A stretch of DNA of 64,000 nt from Tessaracoccus sp. MC1865 (GTDB taxonomy: Bacteria > Actinomycetota > Actinomycetes > Propionibacteriales > Propionibacteriaceae): assembly GCF_017815535.1 (NCBI RefSeq), contig NZ_CP072596.1:620001-684000 (forward strand). Direction: 5' to 3'. Positions 31,347 through 39,394 of the stretch are shown one piece after another. Below the pieces are notes generated by a model, which saw only the letters and a list, made by a program, of their open reading frames with translations, was not told the origin of the DNA and did not search any database. Each line of letters begins with the position of its first letter. Within the stretch, counting starts at the first letter, position 1. The translations under genes and the position numbers were made by a program.

Positions 31347-33890
31347 GTGGCTGGACAGACCATCAACGTCTCCATCCTCGCCGACACCAAGCAGTTCAGC
31401 TCCGCGATGCGGAAGCTCAGCGACGAGTCTGGCCTGACCAAGCTCGGCGACGGCTTCAAGAACGCGGGCCAGAAGGTCACCGGGTTCCTGAAATCCGGCA
31501 TCAAGTGGACCGCTGCCTTCGGTGCCGGCATCGCCGCGCTCGGCCTCAAGGGCGGCTTCGAGCGTGCCCTCAACATCGAGGACGCCCGCGCCCAGCTCGG
31601 TGCCCTCGGCCACGACACCGCCAAGATCGACGGCATCATGCAGAACGCGCTGGCGTCGGTGAAGGGGACCGCGTTCGGCCTGGGCGATGCCGCCACCCTC
31701 GCCGGGCAGGCAGTCGCCGCAGGCGTGAAGCCCGGGGAGGACCTCGAGCGGCAACTCAAGCTGGTCACCAACACCGCGGCCATGGCCAAGACCGGCATGG
31801 GCGAAATGGGCTCCATCTTCCAGAAGGTCTGGACCGCCGGCAAGGTCGGCACGGAGGAGCTCAACCAGCTCGCAGACCGCGGAATCCCGATTTGGTCCAA
31901 GCTCGCGGAGCACTACGGCGTCAGCGCCGACGAGCTGCGCAAAATGGTCTCCAGCGGCAAGGTGGACGCCGAGACCTTCGCCGGGGTCCTCGAAACCACA
32001 GTCGGCCCCGCGGGCGAGGCTATGGGCAACACCACCCGCGGCGCCTTCAACAACATGATGGCCGCGCTCTCTCGAGCCGGTGAGTCCTTCCTGACCGGGA
32101 TCTTCCCGCTGTTCAAGGAGGGGATGGGCGGCATCACGGGGCTGTTGGACCAAGCAGCCCCCTACGCAGAGAAGGCCGGTGCCGCGCTGGCCGGCTGGAT
32201 GACGGACAAGGTCATCCCCGCCATCAAGAACGCCATCCCCGTGGTGCAGGCCTGGATCGCCGAGATGAGAGACCGGCTAGCCCCAGTGATCTCCGATCTC
32301 AAGGACCGCTGGGACACGGAGTTTCGCCCCGCGCTCGAGGCAGTGGGGGACTACATCGTCGGCACCATCATTCCTGCCTTCGAGGACTTCGCCGGCTGGC
32401 TCGATGAGCACAGGGACAAGATCGCAGCTGCCACGATCGTGGTGGGGGCCTTTGTTGGTGGCCTCATGGCCTTCGACAAAATCGTGGGCATTATCAAGAC
32501 CTTCACGGGGGTGTTTGGCGCCCTCAATGCGGTCATGGCGGCGAACCCGGTGGGTCTGATTGTGGGGGCCATCGCCGCCCTCGTCGCCGGCCTCGTGTGG
32601 TTCTTCACCCAGACCGAAACCGGCAAGCAGGTCTGGGAGACCGTCTGGACGTTCATCAAGGACACCGCGGCCGCCGTCTCGGAGTGGTTCACCACCACTG
32701 TGGTGCCAGTGCTCCAAGCCGCCTGGGACGCGATCATGGCCGCTGCAGAGGCCACGGCCGAGTGGTTCAACACGACGGTCGTCCCCTTGCTCCAGGCGGC
32801 GTGGGACGCGATCATGGCCGCTGCGGAAGCCTCGGCCGACTGGTACCTGGAGTACGTAGCCCCCATCTTCGACGCAGCCGGCGAGCTTATCGCCGTGGTG
32901 GCCCAGAAGTTGTCTGACGCGTGGGAAGTCGCCTGGGGCAAGGTCAAGGAGATCTGGGACGTCATCGGCGAACCGGTCATGTCTGGCATCAGCGTGGTGA
33001 TCGAAGCCGTCCAGACGTACTGGGGAATCGTGTGGAACACCATCGTCACCGTCCTGAAGGCGGCATGGGACATCATCAAATCCACCGTCGAGACGGCCCT
33101 GCAGAACATCGAGAGCGTCATCCGCATCATCACCGCAGCGCTCCAGGGCGACTGGAGCACCGTCTGGTCAGAGGTCCGCGACATCGCATCCAGGACGTGG
33201 GAGTGGATCGAGGGCATCGTCGAAACCGCCGTCAACGCGGTCAGGGACGTGGTCACCAACGTCGTGGAGACTCTCCGGGACAAGTGGGAAGCCGCCTGGG
33301 ACGCTGTGAAGAAGAAGGTTGGTGACGCGTGGGAAGCCATCAGGTCCGCCGTTGAGCGAAAGGGTGAGGAACTGCTGGACTGGTTCCGCGGCCTTCCCGA
33401 CCGTATCAGGGGCGCGCTGGGGAACCTCGGTTCCATCTTGGCTAACGCCGGCCGCGACCTCATCGACGGGTTCGTTGGCTCCATCAAGGACGGCTTCAAC
33501 AAGGTCCGCGAGACCCTCGGCAACCTCACAGACCTACTGCCGTCGTGGAAGGGCCCAGCGTCCCGGGACAAGACCATCCTGCGCGACGCCGGCTCCCTGA
33601 TCATCGAGGGCTTCATCTCCGGCCTAGAGTCCCAGTACGGCAACGTGAAGCGGTCTCTCACGGGGCTCACCCGTGAGGTGTCCTCCACCGCCTTCGAACC
33701 GATGTCCGTCGACGTGCGAGGGGGAGCGCGCACCACGTCGGGTGGCGCCAGTGGAGGCAGCTCGGGCCAGGTGACCCACGTCAACCTCGCGGCAGGTGCC
33801 ATCCAGATCACCACGGCGGCCGGCACGGCTGAGGGCATCCTCGCCGACGTCGCCCGCGAGCTGCCCGCCTTCTTCGCCCAGCGTGCGTAA
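31347..33890 (+). CDS. tape measure protein
   Basis: Tail length determinant of 847 aa. N-terminus: INVSILADTKQFSSAMRKLSDE followed by GLKGGFERALNIEDARAQLGALG and an AFGLGDAATLAGQAVAAGVKPG region seen in this family. The centre has two or three hydrophobic stretches (residues about 370-430) and a Trp-rich repeat, VLQAAWDAIMAAAEA-, present twice in tandem (about 460-500). C-terminal linker is Gly/Ser-rich before AAGAIQITTAAGTAEGILADVARELPAFF. It starts at GTG 31347 after AGAGGAGG. It is the last recognisable phage gene. Confidence 0.93.
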   Translation: MAGQTINVSILADTKQFSSAMRKLSDESGLTKLGDGFKNAGQKVTGFLKSGIKWTAAFGAGIAALGLKGGFERALNIEDARAQLGALGHDTAKIDGIMQNALASVKGTAFGLGDAATLAGQAVAAGVKPGEDLERQLKLVTNTAAMAKTGMGEMGSIFQKVWTAGKVGTEELNQLADRGIPIWSKLAEHYGVSADELRKMVSSGKVDAETFAGVLETTVGPAGEAMGNTTRGAFNNMMAALSRAGESFLTGIFPLFKEGMGGITGLLDQAAPYAEKAGAALAGWMTDKVIPAIKNAIPVVQAWIAEMRDRLAPVISDLKDRWDTEFRPALEAVGDYIVGTIIPAFEDFAGWLDEHRDKIAAATIVVGAFVGGLMAFDKIVGIIKTFTGVFGALNAVMAANPVGLIVGAIAALVAGLVWFFTQTETGKQVWETVWTFIKDTAAAVSEWFTTTVVPVLQAAWDAIMAAAEATAEWFNTTVVPLLQAAWDAIMAAAEASADWYLEYVAPIFDAAGELIAVVAQKLSDAWEVAWGKVKEIWDVIGEPVMSGISVVIEAVQTYWGIVWNTIVTVLKAAWDIIKSTVETALQNIESVIRIITAALQGDWSTVWSEVRDIASRTWEWIEGIVETAVNAVRDVVTNVVETLRDKWEAAWDAVKKKVGDAWEAIRSAVERKGEELLDWFRGLPDRIRGALGNLGSILANAGRDLIDGFVGSIKDGFNKVRETLGNLTDLLPSWKGPASRDKTILRDAGSLIIEGFISGLESQYGNVKRSLTGLTREVSSTAFEPMSVDVRGGARTTSGGASGGSSGQVTHVNLAAGAIQITTAAGTAEGILADVARELPAFFAQRA

Positions 33891-33996
33891 GGGCCGCACC
33901 TGGACCACCGCTCGAGCCCGGCTCATGCTCACTCGTGCGGAGCGGCAAGGCGACCGCACCGCGGCCTCTGAGCCGGGCCTCCCTGTCCTCATCTAG
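33883..33996 (+). CDS. possible 37-aa remnant downstream of the tape measure
   Basis: A GTG frame overlapping the tape measure stop by 8 nt encodes a basic peptide (VRKGRTWTTARARLMLTRAE...) and ends at a TAG inside the first right-hand arm site. It may be the beginning of a gene cut off by the deletion that removed the distal tail genes, or chance. Confidence 0.25.
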   Translation: MRKGRTWTTARARLMLTRAERQGDRTAASEPGLPVLI

Positions 33997-34033
33997 TCCG
34001 CAAATAGTCCGCAAGAAGTCCCGAAGTCCGCAA
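33994..34033. repeat. right integrase arm-type sites (3 x AGTCCGCAA)
   Basis: AGTCCGCAA at 33995-34003, 34006-34014 and 34025-34033, with a degenerate AGTCCCGAA at 34017-34025. Same orientation as the two left copies. They lie 93 bp from attR. Confidence 0.7.
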
Positions 34034-34125
34034 CATCAGCCGATATACGCAAGGCCGGCAGCGACGTATTCCACCTAGCCAAAGCCGTTTGACGGGTATC
34101 CACCCTTGCCAAACCCGAGGGGCTG

Positions 34126-34176
34126 ACCGCTCTCCTAAAGCGGGTGTCGTTGGTTCGAATCCAACCGGGGTCGCCA
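34126..34176 (+). other. attR
   Basis: Copy of the tRNA-Arg 3' part (anticodon arm to CCA) without the 5' half. It differs from attL by G34152 and C34162, which form a G-C pair where attL has A-U. Because the integrase end supplies the functional 3' half, this copy should be the original chromosomal one. Confidence 0.9.
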
Positions 34177-34245
34177 ATGAAGTCGCATCTTTCGTTGCGC
34201 CTGGCGTCGAGAACGCGCGGGGCCACTTGCTCCGGCCAGCTTCCG

Positions 34246-35070
34246 TCAGGCCCCTGGCCTGCGGTTCTTCTGCAGGAAGCGCGACACCGCGATGGCCAGC
34301 TCCGTCGGGTGCGTGAGCACTAGATCGTGCCCCGCCCCCGAGATGCTGACCGTCTGCACGTCAGGGAAGAGTTCCCGGACCCAGGCCTTGGTGTGGCGGA
34401 ACATCGGCCCGCTGTCGGTCCCGCCGACGTACAACACCGGGGCACCCAGGGAAACGGCCTCGTCCGGCCCGTAGCGCCAGGTCAGGAGGGCCGGGATGTC
34501 GCGGCCGAAGAACGCCGCGGCGTCGCGCTCGATCCGTTCAACCGACCCCGGCGCCAGTGCCTCCTGGCGGCGTCGCCACTCCGGCCCGACGAGCATGACC
34601 ATGAACGCCTCCAGCGCGGCGGCGGCACCCTCGTGCTCGTACACGTCCATCAGCCTGCGGCTCGCCGTGACGAAGTCCGTGGCGGATGGTGCATGCCGGG
34701 GTGGCGGCTCGATGGCCACGACCGAGCGGACGGCCGCCGGCGCCAGCGAAGCGAGGTGCAACGCCACTGCCGCCGAGTAGCTCACGCCGATGACGTGGGC
34801 GGGCACCGCGTCCAGGTCTTCGAGGACGGCGAGGCAGTCCAGCGCGTCGGATTCAATCATGGCGGGGGCTGTAGCGGTGGTGGTGCTCGACCCGTAGTCA
34901 CGTCGGTTGAAGGTGATCACCCGGAAATGCTCACGGAGCAGTTCGTGGCGCGAGAACGATGTCGTCTCGTCCACGGACAGCGCGGTCTGCACGACGAGGA
35001 CCGCCTCTCCCGATCCCTCGGCAGTCACGGCGAGCCTTCCCTCGGGCACCGGAACCCATGAAGTGGTCAC
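34246..35070 (-). CDS. alpha/beta hydrolase
   Basis: A 274-aa alpha/beta-hydrolase-fold enzyme of unknown substrate. Nucleophile elbow GVSYSAAVA gives S97, the acid is probably in VLYVGGTDSG, and the histidine is in SGAGHDLVLTHP near the C-terminus. RVITFNRRDYGSS matches the oxyanion-strand region. Cytoplasmic, no signal. It lies just outside attR and is transcribed toward the prophage. Confidence 0.85.
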   Translation of the reverse strand: MTTSWVPVPEGRLAVTAEGSGEAVLVVQTALSVDETTSFSRHELLREHFRVITFNRRDYGSSTTTATAPAMIESDALDCLAVLEDLDAVPAHVIGVSYSAAVALHLASLAPAAVRSVVAIEPPPRHAPSATDFVTASRRLMDVYEHEGAAAALEAFMVMLVGPEWRRRQEALAPGSVERIERDAAAFFGRDIPALLTWRYGPDEAVSLGAPVLYVGGTDSGPMFRHTKAWVRELFPDVQTVSISGAGHDLVLTHPTELAIAVSRFLQKNRRPGA

Positions 35071-35116
35071 CAGACCACTGTGTCACCGGGGAGTGGCATC
35101 CACTAGTAGCAGCGGA

Positions 35117-35152
35117 GGCCGGAACTGCGCTCCCCCCAGCGCAGTCCCGGCC
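35117..35152. terminator. hairpin between the Ltp-like gene and the hydrolase gene
   Basis: 15-bp arms (GGCCGGAACTGCGCT and its complement with one mismatch) around a C6 loop, 25 nt downstream of the Ltp-like stop on the minus strand. No U tract. Confidence 0.5.
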
Positions 35153-35176
35153 GGTCTTCCCCCCAGCGCAGCGGGC

Positions 35177-36037
35177 TCAGAGCCCGACTGAATCCGCCCC
35201 GTGCTCGGCCTGTGCCTGCGAGAATCCCTCGTAGAGCAACTGGTCCACCAGGCCGGAGCGCGAGAATCCGCCCATCTCCAGGTACGACTTCGCCTTCAGC
35301 GCCGCCTGCTCCATCCAGTCGACGGTGACGTTGGCCACCCCGTAGAGGGCCTCCTCGGACGAGAAGCCCTCGTACTCGAGCTGGTCCACCAGACCCGACT
35401 CCGAGAAGGCGGTGAACTCGAGGTACGACTCGGCCTTCAGCGCCGCCTGCTCCATCCAGTCCGCGCCGATCGCGTCAGCGGCGAACTCCGCGTCCGCAGT
35501 GGAGAAGCCCTCGTACTCGAGCTGGCCGATCAACCCGGTGCGCGAGAACGGGGCGAAGCTGATGTAGTTCTCGGCGCTGACGACCGCCTGGCCCTGAGTG
35601 ACGCTGAGGCCCGGATCCGCCGGTTCCTCCACCACGGGCTCTTCTGCCACGGGCACCGCCGCCGTCGTCTCCGGGGCGGCTTCCGCTGTGGTCTCAGGTG
35701 CTGCTGCCTCCGTGGTGGCTGCCACCGGGGTGGTTTCCTGGAGCGGCTCCGCGGTGGTCTCCTCCGCCGGTGCGGCAGACGTGGCCTCCGCCGTGGCGCT
35801 GGCGCTGGCCAGGGGCGCGGCCTGCTCGGTGTCGTCGCCGCCCTTGGGCAGGATGGCGATGAGGCCGATGAGCGCGACCACCGGGATGATGATGCGCTTC
35901 TTCGTGTACCAGGGCCGCCGCGCTGCGGCCGTGGTCTGGGTGGCCTGCGCCGCCGGGTCTGCCCACTGCGTCCCGTCCCAGTACCGGGACGAGCCGTCCG
36001 GCTGGGTGTACCAGCCGGCTGGATGCTGCTGTGTCAT
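35177..36037 (-). CDS. DUF2510 membrane protein with three Ltp-type surface repeats
   Basis: A 286-aa surface protein. DUF2510 motif near the N-terminus (AGWYTQPDGSSRYWDGTQWAD), a membrane span (about 49-62, IIIPVVALIGLIAIL), an Ala/Thr/Glu/Pro-rich stalk (about 65-145), and three ~47-residue repeats of the form A-x5-YL-x-F-x-xFSRSGLVDQLEYEGFS-x(8)-A. This repeat is that of the host-cell-surface-exposed lipoprotein (Ltp) family, whose phage-encoded prototype blocks DNA injection by other phages. ATG 36037 is preferred because the DUF2510 starts right after it. Role here is inference. Confidence 0.8.
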   Translation of the reverse strand: MTQQHPAGWYTQPDGSSRYWDGTQWADPAAQATQTTAAARRPWYTKKRIIIPVVALIGLIAILPKGGDDTEQAAPLASASATAEATSAAPAEETTAEPLQETTPVAATTEAAAPETTAEAAPETTAAVPVAEEPVVEEPADPGLSVTQGQAVVSAENYISFAPFSRTGLIGQLEYEGFSTADAEFAADAIGADWMEQAALKAESYLEFTAFSESGLVDQLEYEGFSSEEALYGVANVTVDWMEQAALKAKSYLEMGGFSRSGLVDQLLYEGFSQAQAEHGADSVGL

Positions 36038-36048
36038 GTTGGTTCCCC

Positions 36049-36075
36049 CAATGACGATTGATGTGTACGTCATTG
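36049..36075. promoter_or_regulatory. 8-bp inverted repeat upstream of the Ltp-like gene
   Basis: CAATGACG (36049-36056) and CGTCATTG (36068-36075), perfect arms with an 11-bp spacer, ending 12 bp upstream of the start codon. Probable operator or mRNA leader hairpin. Confidence 0.45.
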
Positions 36076-36118
36076 ACGCTAGAGAGGGGGTCTGACAAAA
36101 ATGGGGACCGAAGGAAGA

Positions 36119-36814
36119 TCAGTCGGTCAGTTCGCCGCGCACCAGGGAGTCGCCGGAGTGCGTGGGGGCGTCGTCGAACAGCTCGCGGGAGATGTCGACG
36201 ATGGTGTAGCCCTCGTCCAACAGTCGCTGCGTCACAGGGAAGCGCTGCTCTCCGTCGGGCTCCAGGATGCCCACCGACACCATGCGCTGGAGGTCTTCGT
36301 TGATCAGCCAGACCTCGAAGTAGTCGGCTTTCTTCGCGTCGAACACCGGTGCCTCCACCACAAGGACCAGACCGTCGCCGCCGTCGACCAGGCGGGCGGC
36401 GGCAGGCGTGGCGTCGTCGGCGAGGGGGGCGAGTTCTGCGGAGGCCACGGTCACCGGGGCCGCGTCCCGTGACGGGAGCTCGAGCAGTGTGCCGAGGCCG
36501 ACGCCGACCAGGAGGCAGGCGGCAGCCGCCAGTACCCAGGGCCATGACCGGGAACGCAGGCCGGACGTGGTGGTGCCGGCGGAAGCCGGTGCGTCGGAGG
36601 CCTCGAGGACGCGCGCCCGCAGCCGTGGGGGCGGTGTCGCTGCCAAGCTGGGCGAACCCTGCGCGTCCCTGACCAGCTGCGCGCCCAGACGGAGATCCGC
36701 CACGGCCGAGGTGCAGCGGGGGCACGACGCAAGGTGGGCCGCGTACTGATCCCTTGTTGCATCCTCGGCTAGCGCCAGGGAGAGCAACTGGTCGTTCTCG
36801 AGGTGGGTCGTCAC
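36119..36814 (-). CDS. anti-sigma factor (RskA/ZAS type)
   Basis: A 231-aa membrane protein. Cytoplasmic zinc anti-sigma motif H27-x3-C31-x2-C34 (AAHLASCPRC), one membrane span (WPWVLAAAACLLVGVGLGTLL), and an extracellular RskA-like domain (VLVVEAPVFDAKKADYFEVWLINEDLQRM, FPVTQRLLDEGYTIVDIS). The GTG start overlaps the sigma gene stop, so the pair is made together. It should hold the upstream sigma factor inactive. Confidence 0.88.
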   Translation of the reverse strand: MTTHLENDQLLSLALAEDATRDQYAAHLASCPRCTSAVADLRLGAQLVRDAQGSPSLAATPPPRLRARVLEASDAPASAGTTTSGLRSRSWPWVLAAAACLLVGVGLGTLLELPSRDAAPVTVASAELAPLADDATPAAARLVDGGDGLVLVVEAPVFDAKKADYFEVWLINEDLQRMVSVGILEPDGEQRFPVTQRLLDEGYTIVDISRELFDDAPTHSGDSLVRGELTD

Positions 36815-37353
36815 GATTGGCTCTCCTTCCAGGCGTCCTTCACGATCAACAAGCCCCGTCGGATGTGGCTCTTCACGGTGCCGACGGGCATCTGCAACCT
36901 GTCGGCGATCTCCGCGTGCGTCAGGCCATCGTAGAAGGCCAACTGCAACACTTTCCGCTTCGGATCGCCCATGGCGTCCAGTACTGCGGTGACGAGGAGG
37001 CGGTCGTCGGCGGGCTGCTCTGTGGTGTCCTCCGTGCTGCTGTAGCGGCGGGCCTCGTCCACCCGGCGGTTGTGGCGGGCGCGGGATTCCCAATGGTCCG
37101 CCACCCGCCGTCGGGCGATCACCAGCAACCAGGCGGGCAATGCCGTCTCACCGGGAACCAGCGCTGACCTGCTCGACCAGGCGGAGGCGAAGACCTGCTG
37201 GGTGACGTCTTCGGCATCTGCATCCGGGGGTGCCACCTTCCGCCGGACGAAGCCGTGGATCAGCGGCGCCCACCGGTCGTACATCGCCGCGAAGGCCTCT
37301 CGTGAGCCCGCGGCGACATCCCGGCTGAGCATCGCAACGTCATCGGAGTCCAC
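36811..37353 (-). CDS. ECF sigma factor (SigK-like)
   Basis: A 180-aa extracytoplasmic-function sigma factor. Region 2 about 20-60 (AFAAMYDRWAPLIHGFVRRKV, DAEDVTQQVFASAW), region 4 about 125-175 (RKVLQLAFYDGLTHAEIADRLQMPVGTVKSHIRRGL). Partner of the overlapping anti-sigma gene. Downstream of the sortase gene by 14 nt, so it probably controls its own surface-protein operon. Confidence 0.93.
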   Translation of the reverse strand: MDSDDVAMLSRDVAAGSREAFAAMYDRWAPLIHGFVRRKVAPPDADAEDVTQQVFASAWSSRSALVPGETALPAWLLVIARRRVADHWESRARHNRRVDEARRYSSTEDTTEQPADDRLLVTAVLDAMGDPKRKVLQLAFYDGLTHAEIADRLQMPVGTVKSHIRRGLLIVKDAWKESQS

Positions 37354-37367
37354 ACAGAGAGCCTAGG

Positions 37368-38102
37368 TCAAGAAACGGGAACGGCGCGGGCGATCACGTT
37401 GTTCTGGTACCCGCCACGGTCACGGAGATAGGGGCCTCCGCACGTGACCAGGTTGAGGTGGTGCGCCCCGGTGCGGGCGAACAGTTGCGCAAGGTCGAGT
37501 TCGGCGCGCGGCACGGAGTCAACCGACTCCACGCGGTAGGCATGCTCAACGCCTGCTGCGTCGAGCACGACGATGACCTCACCGGGGGCCAGCCTGCGAA
37601 GGTCCGCCAGTGGTCCGATGCCCAGTTCCTTCGAGTCGACGTGGGCCGCGATCACGGTGGCGCCCTGAGCGTCGCCGGGGGCCGGACCGAAGCGGTACCA
37701 GCCGGCCTCTGCGGGATCGGGCGGCAGGGCCATCAGGCCGATGTCGTCGACGCCCTGAGGTGAGAGCGGCATGTCGATCTTCAGGGAGGGGATCATCATC
37801 CGGGTGGGTGACGGCCGGGTGGTGGCAGCCGCGAGTCCTGCCGAACTTGTGCCGACCTGATCAGCCGGCGTGGAGGCAGGCGTGGGGGCTGAGGTCGGCG
37901 GGGCGGGGGACTGCGGGGGAGACGTGTTGGGCGCTTCCCGTGAAACGGCTGGGGTCGGGGCCGGGGCCGGGGACGAGGTCGCGAGGGCCGGCGCGGTGGA
38001 GGGCGGTGCCTCCTGGGCGACCGGCCCGCCGCAGGCGGTGATCGCCGTGAGGGCGATCACCGCTGCGACTCCGAAGGCGGGGCGCCGTCGGTCAGGGCTC
38101 AT
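37368..38102 (-). CDS. class F sortase, lipoprotein
   Basis: A 244-aa transpeptidase or accessory sortase. Lipobox TAITACGG with C24, a Pro/Ala/Ser/Thr-rich stalk (about 30-95), and a sortase domain with H154 (VIAAHVDS), C221 (NLVTCGGPY) and R239 (NNVIARAV). Class F is the common actinobacterial type. A lipid anchor in place of a transmembrane helix is worth noting. It lies between a DUF4397 surface protein and an ECF sigma factor. Confidence 0.88.
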   Translation of the reverse strand: MSPDRRRPAFGVAAVIALTAITACGGPVAQEAPPSTAPALATSSPAPAPTPAVSREAPNTSPPQSPAPPTSAPTPASTPADQVGTSSAGLAAATTRPSPTRMMIPSLKIDMPLSPQGVDDIGLMALPPDPAEAGWYRFGPAPGDAQGATVIAAHVDSKELGIGPLADLRRLAPGEVIVVLDAAGVEHAYRVESVDSVPRAELDLAQLFARTGAHHLNLVTCGGPYLRDRGGYQNNVIARAVPVS

Positions 38103-38107
38103 GACGG

Positions 38108-38923
38108 TCAGTTGACCAGGGCGCGCCTGCGCACCAGCACCACACCGGTGCCCGCCGCCAGGAGTGCTGCCACGGCGAGGAGGGCGGCGGAGTTGGCGGC
38201 GTCCGCAGCGGCGGCCTGTCCACCGGTGCCGCCGGGAACGCCGCCGGGGGCGCTGTGGAGACCGTCGATCACCTGGACGGCGAGCCCCAGGTTGGCGTCG
38301 GCCGCACTGCCCCAGGCGTAGACGATGGTGTTGGCGCCCTCAGCGATGTTCACATCCGCCGGGCCGATCGCCACGGTGTCGGTGCCGGTGAGCACCACGT
38401 CGGCAGACACGGTGCCGGCCGCGAGGTCGGCCTTCATCTCGTCAGGGTTGGCGAGGTTGCTGAAGGCCACGGTGCCGTTGGCGCGCACGTCGACGGCAGG
38501 TGCCGCTGCGGTGTGGCGGACGGTGAGGCGTCCTTCTCCGGCGGCGGTGGCGGAGACGTCGTTGACGAAGGGCGTGAGGATGGGCTTGCCGTCGGCGTCG
38601 AGGTGGGCTACGACGGTGATGTTGGCGCCCCCGGGAACGGTGACGTCGTTGGCCTCGATGGCGGCCTCCCCGTCGGCACCGGCACCGGCGGCGGTGACCT
38701 TGAGGTCGTAGGAACCGGCCGGCAACTGCACGGCGTCGGTGAGGGTGCCGGGCGCGAAGTTGGTCAGGAGGGAGTTGCCGTTGGCGTAGACGTCCACCGT
38801 GAGGCCGGGCACGCCGTGGAGGATGTGGACGGTTGCTTCGTGCTCGTCTGCGGCTGCCATGTTCGGGGCAACCGCGCAGGCCAGTGCCAGCGGCAGCGCC
38901 GCGGCGAAGATTCGTGCTCGCAT
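38108..38923 (-). CDS. DUF4397 surface protein
   Basis: A 271-aa exported protein. Signal peptide (MRARIFAAALPLALACAVAPNMAAA), two Ig-like DUF4397 parts (ATVHILHGVPGLTVDVYANG, then GRLTVRHTAAAPAVDVRANG), a short Gly-rich linker and a C-terminal membrane helix ending VLVRRRALVN. It has no LPXTG, so it is unlikely to be a canonical sortase substrate. First gene of the operon with sortase, sigma and anti-sigma. Confidence 0.88.
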   Translation of the reverse strand: MRARIFAAALPLALACAVAPNMAAADEHEATVHILHGVPGLTVDVYANGNSLLTNFAPGTLTDAVQLPAGSYDLKVTAAGAGADGEAAIEANDVTVPGGANITVVAHLDADGKPILTPFVNDVSATAAGEGRLTVRHTAAAPAVDVRANGTVAFSNLANPDEMKADLAAGTVSADVVLTGTDTVAIGPADVNIAEGANTIVYAWGSAADANLGLAVQVIDGLHSAPGGVPGGTGGQAAAADAANSAALLAVAALLAAGTGVVLVRRRALVN

Positions 38924-39070
38924 GATGGGTCCTTTCGGTCCGGGCCCTGAGGCCGGCGCAGCGCGGCTTTCGCGCTACTGCCCCCTTAGTCCGCCTGGGA
39001 CCGGTCCGTGGATGCACCTTGTTCAATGTTTTTTTAAGGTTGGTCTGATCGCTGCCCATGGAGGGGCACC

Positions 39071-39109
39071 CCGGAGATTAATCCCAAACCTTGGTAGTAA
39101 TATCTCCGG
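39071..39109 (+). promoter_or_regulatory. promoter with dyad upstream of the DUF2249/nitrite reductase operon
   Basis: TAATAT (39098-39103) is a good -10 box 7 nt before the ATG at 39111. It is embedded in an inverted repeat CCGGAGAT (39071-39078) / ATCTCCGG (39102-39109) that could be an operator. Upstream there is an AT-rich tract around 39028-39040. Confidence 0.5.
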
Positions 39110-39110
39110 C

Positions 39111-39392
39111 ATGCAAGATATCTCGCTCAGCCCCAAGTCCAGCTGCGGTTGCGGCGGCCACGACCAAGCCCTCCCGGAGCTCGACGCCCGCACCATCCCG
39201 CACGCCATCCGCCACGCCGCCATCCACGGCGTCGTCGACTCGTTGCAGCCCGGCACCGCTTTCGTGCTCGTCGCACCGCACGATCCGATCCCGCTCATCG
39301 CCCAGATCCAGCAGCGTCACGGGCAGGACGTCGCCGTCAGCTACGTGCAGCAGGGCCCCGACGCCTGGAAGCTCAAGCTCGCGCGCTCCTGA
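39111..39392 (+). CDS. DUF2249-domain protein
   Basis: A 93-aa protein with a CGCGGHDQ start and a DUF2249 fold: LPELDARTIPHAIRHAAIHGVVDSLQPG and FVLVAPHDPIPLIAQIQQRHG. DUF2249 proteins often accompany denitrification and nitric-oxide-related genes. It leads a three-gene operon with NnrS-like and copper nitrite reductase genes, 2 nt apart from the next. Confidence 0.85.
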   Translation: MQDISLSPKSSCGCGGHDQALPELDARTIPHAIRHAAIHGVVDSLQPGTAFVLVAPHDPIPLIAQIQQRHGQDVAVSYVQQGPDAWKLKLARS

Positions 39393-39394
39393 TC

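Larger units (their letters stand above)
17042..34176. mobile_element. integrated prophage (17,084-bp unit) in tRNA-Arg, missing tail-tip and lysis genes
   Basis: The element is bounded by 51-nt near-identical att sites at 17042-17092 and 34126-34176. Module order is integrase, repressor, excisionase-like gene, small Cys-rich early genes, replication initiator with iterons, HNH nuclease, terminase small and large subunits, portal, protease-capsid, connectors, tail tube, tail chaperones, tape measure. This is the HK97/siphovirus order up to the tape measure; the next recognisable feature is attR. No holin, endolysin, distal tail or receptor-binding gene can be seen. Confidence 0.95.

Noticed and set aside
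34126-34176. a second tRNA-Arg gene
   Set aside because: Only the anticodon arm to CCA is present; no acceptor 5' strand or D arm upstream, so it is attR.
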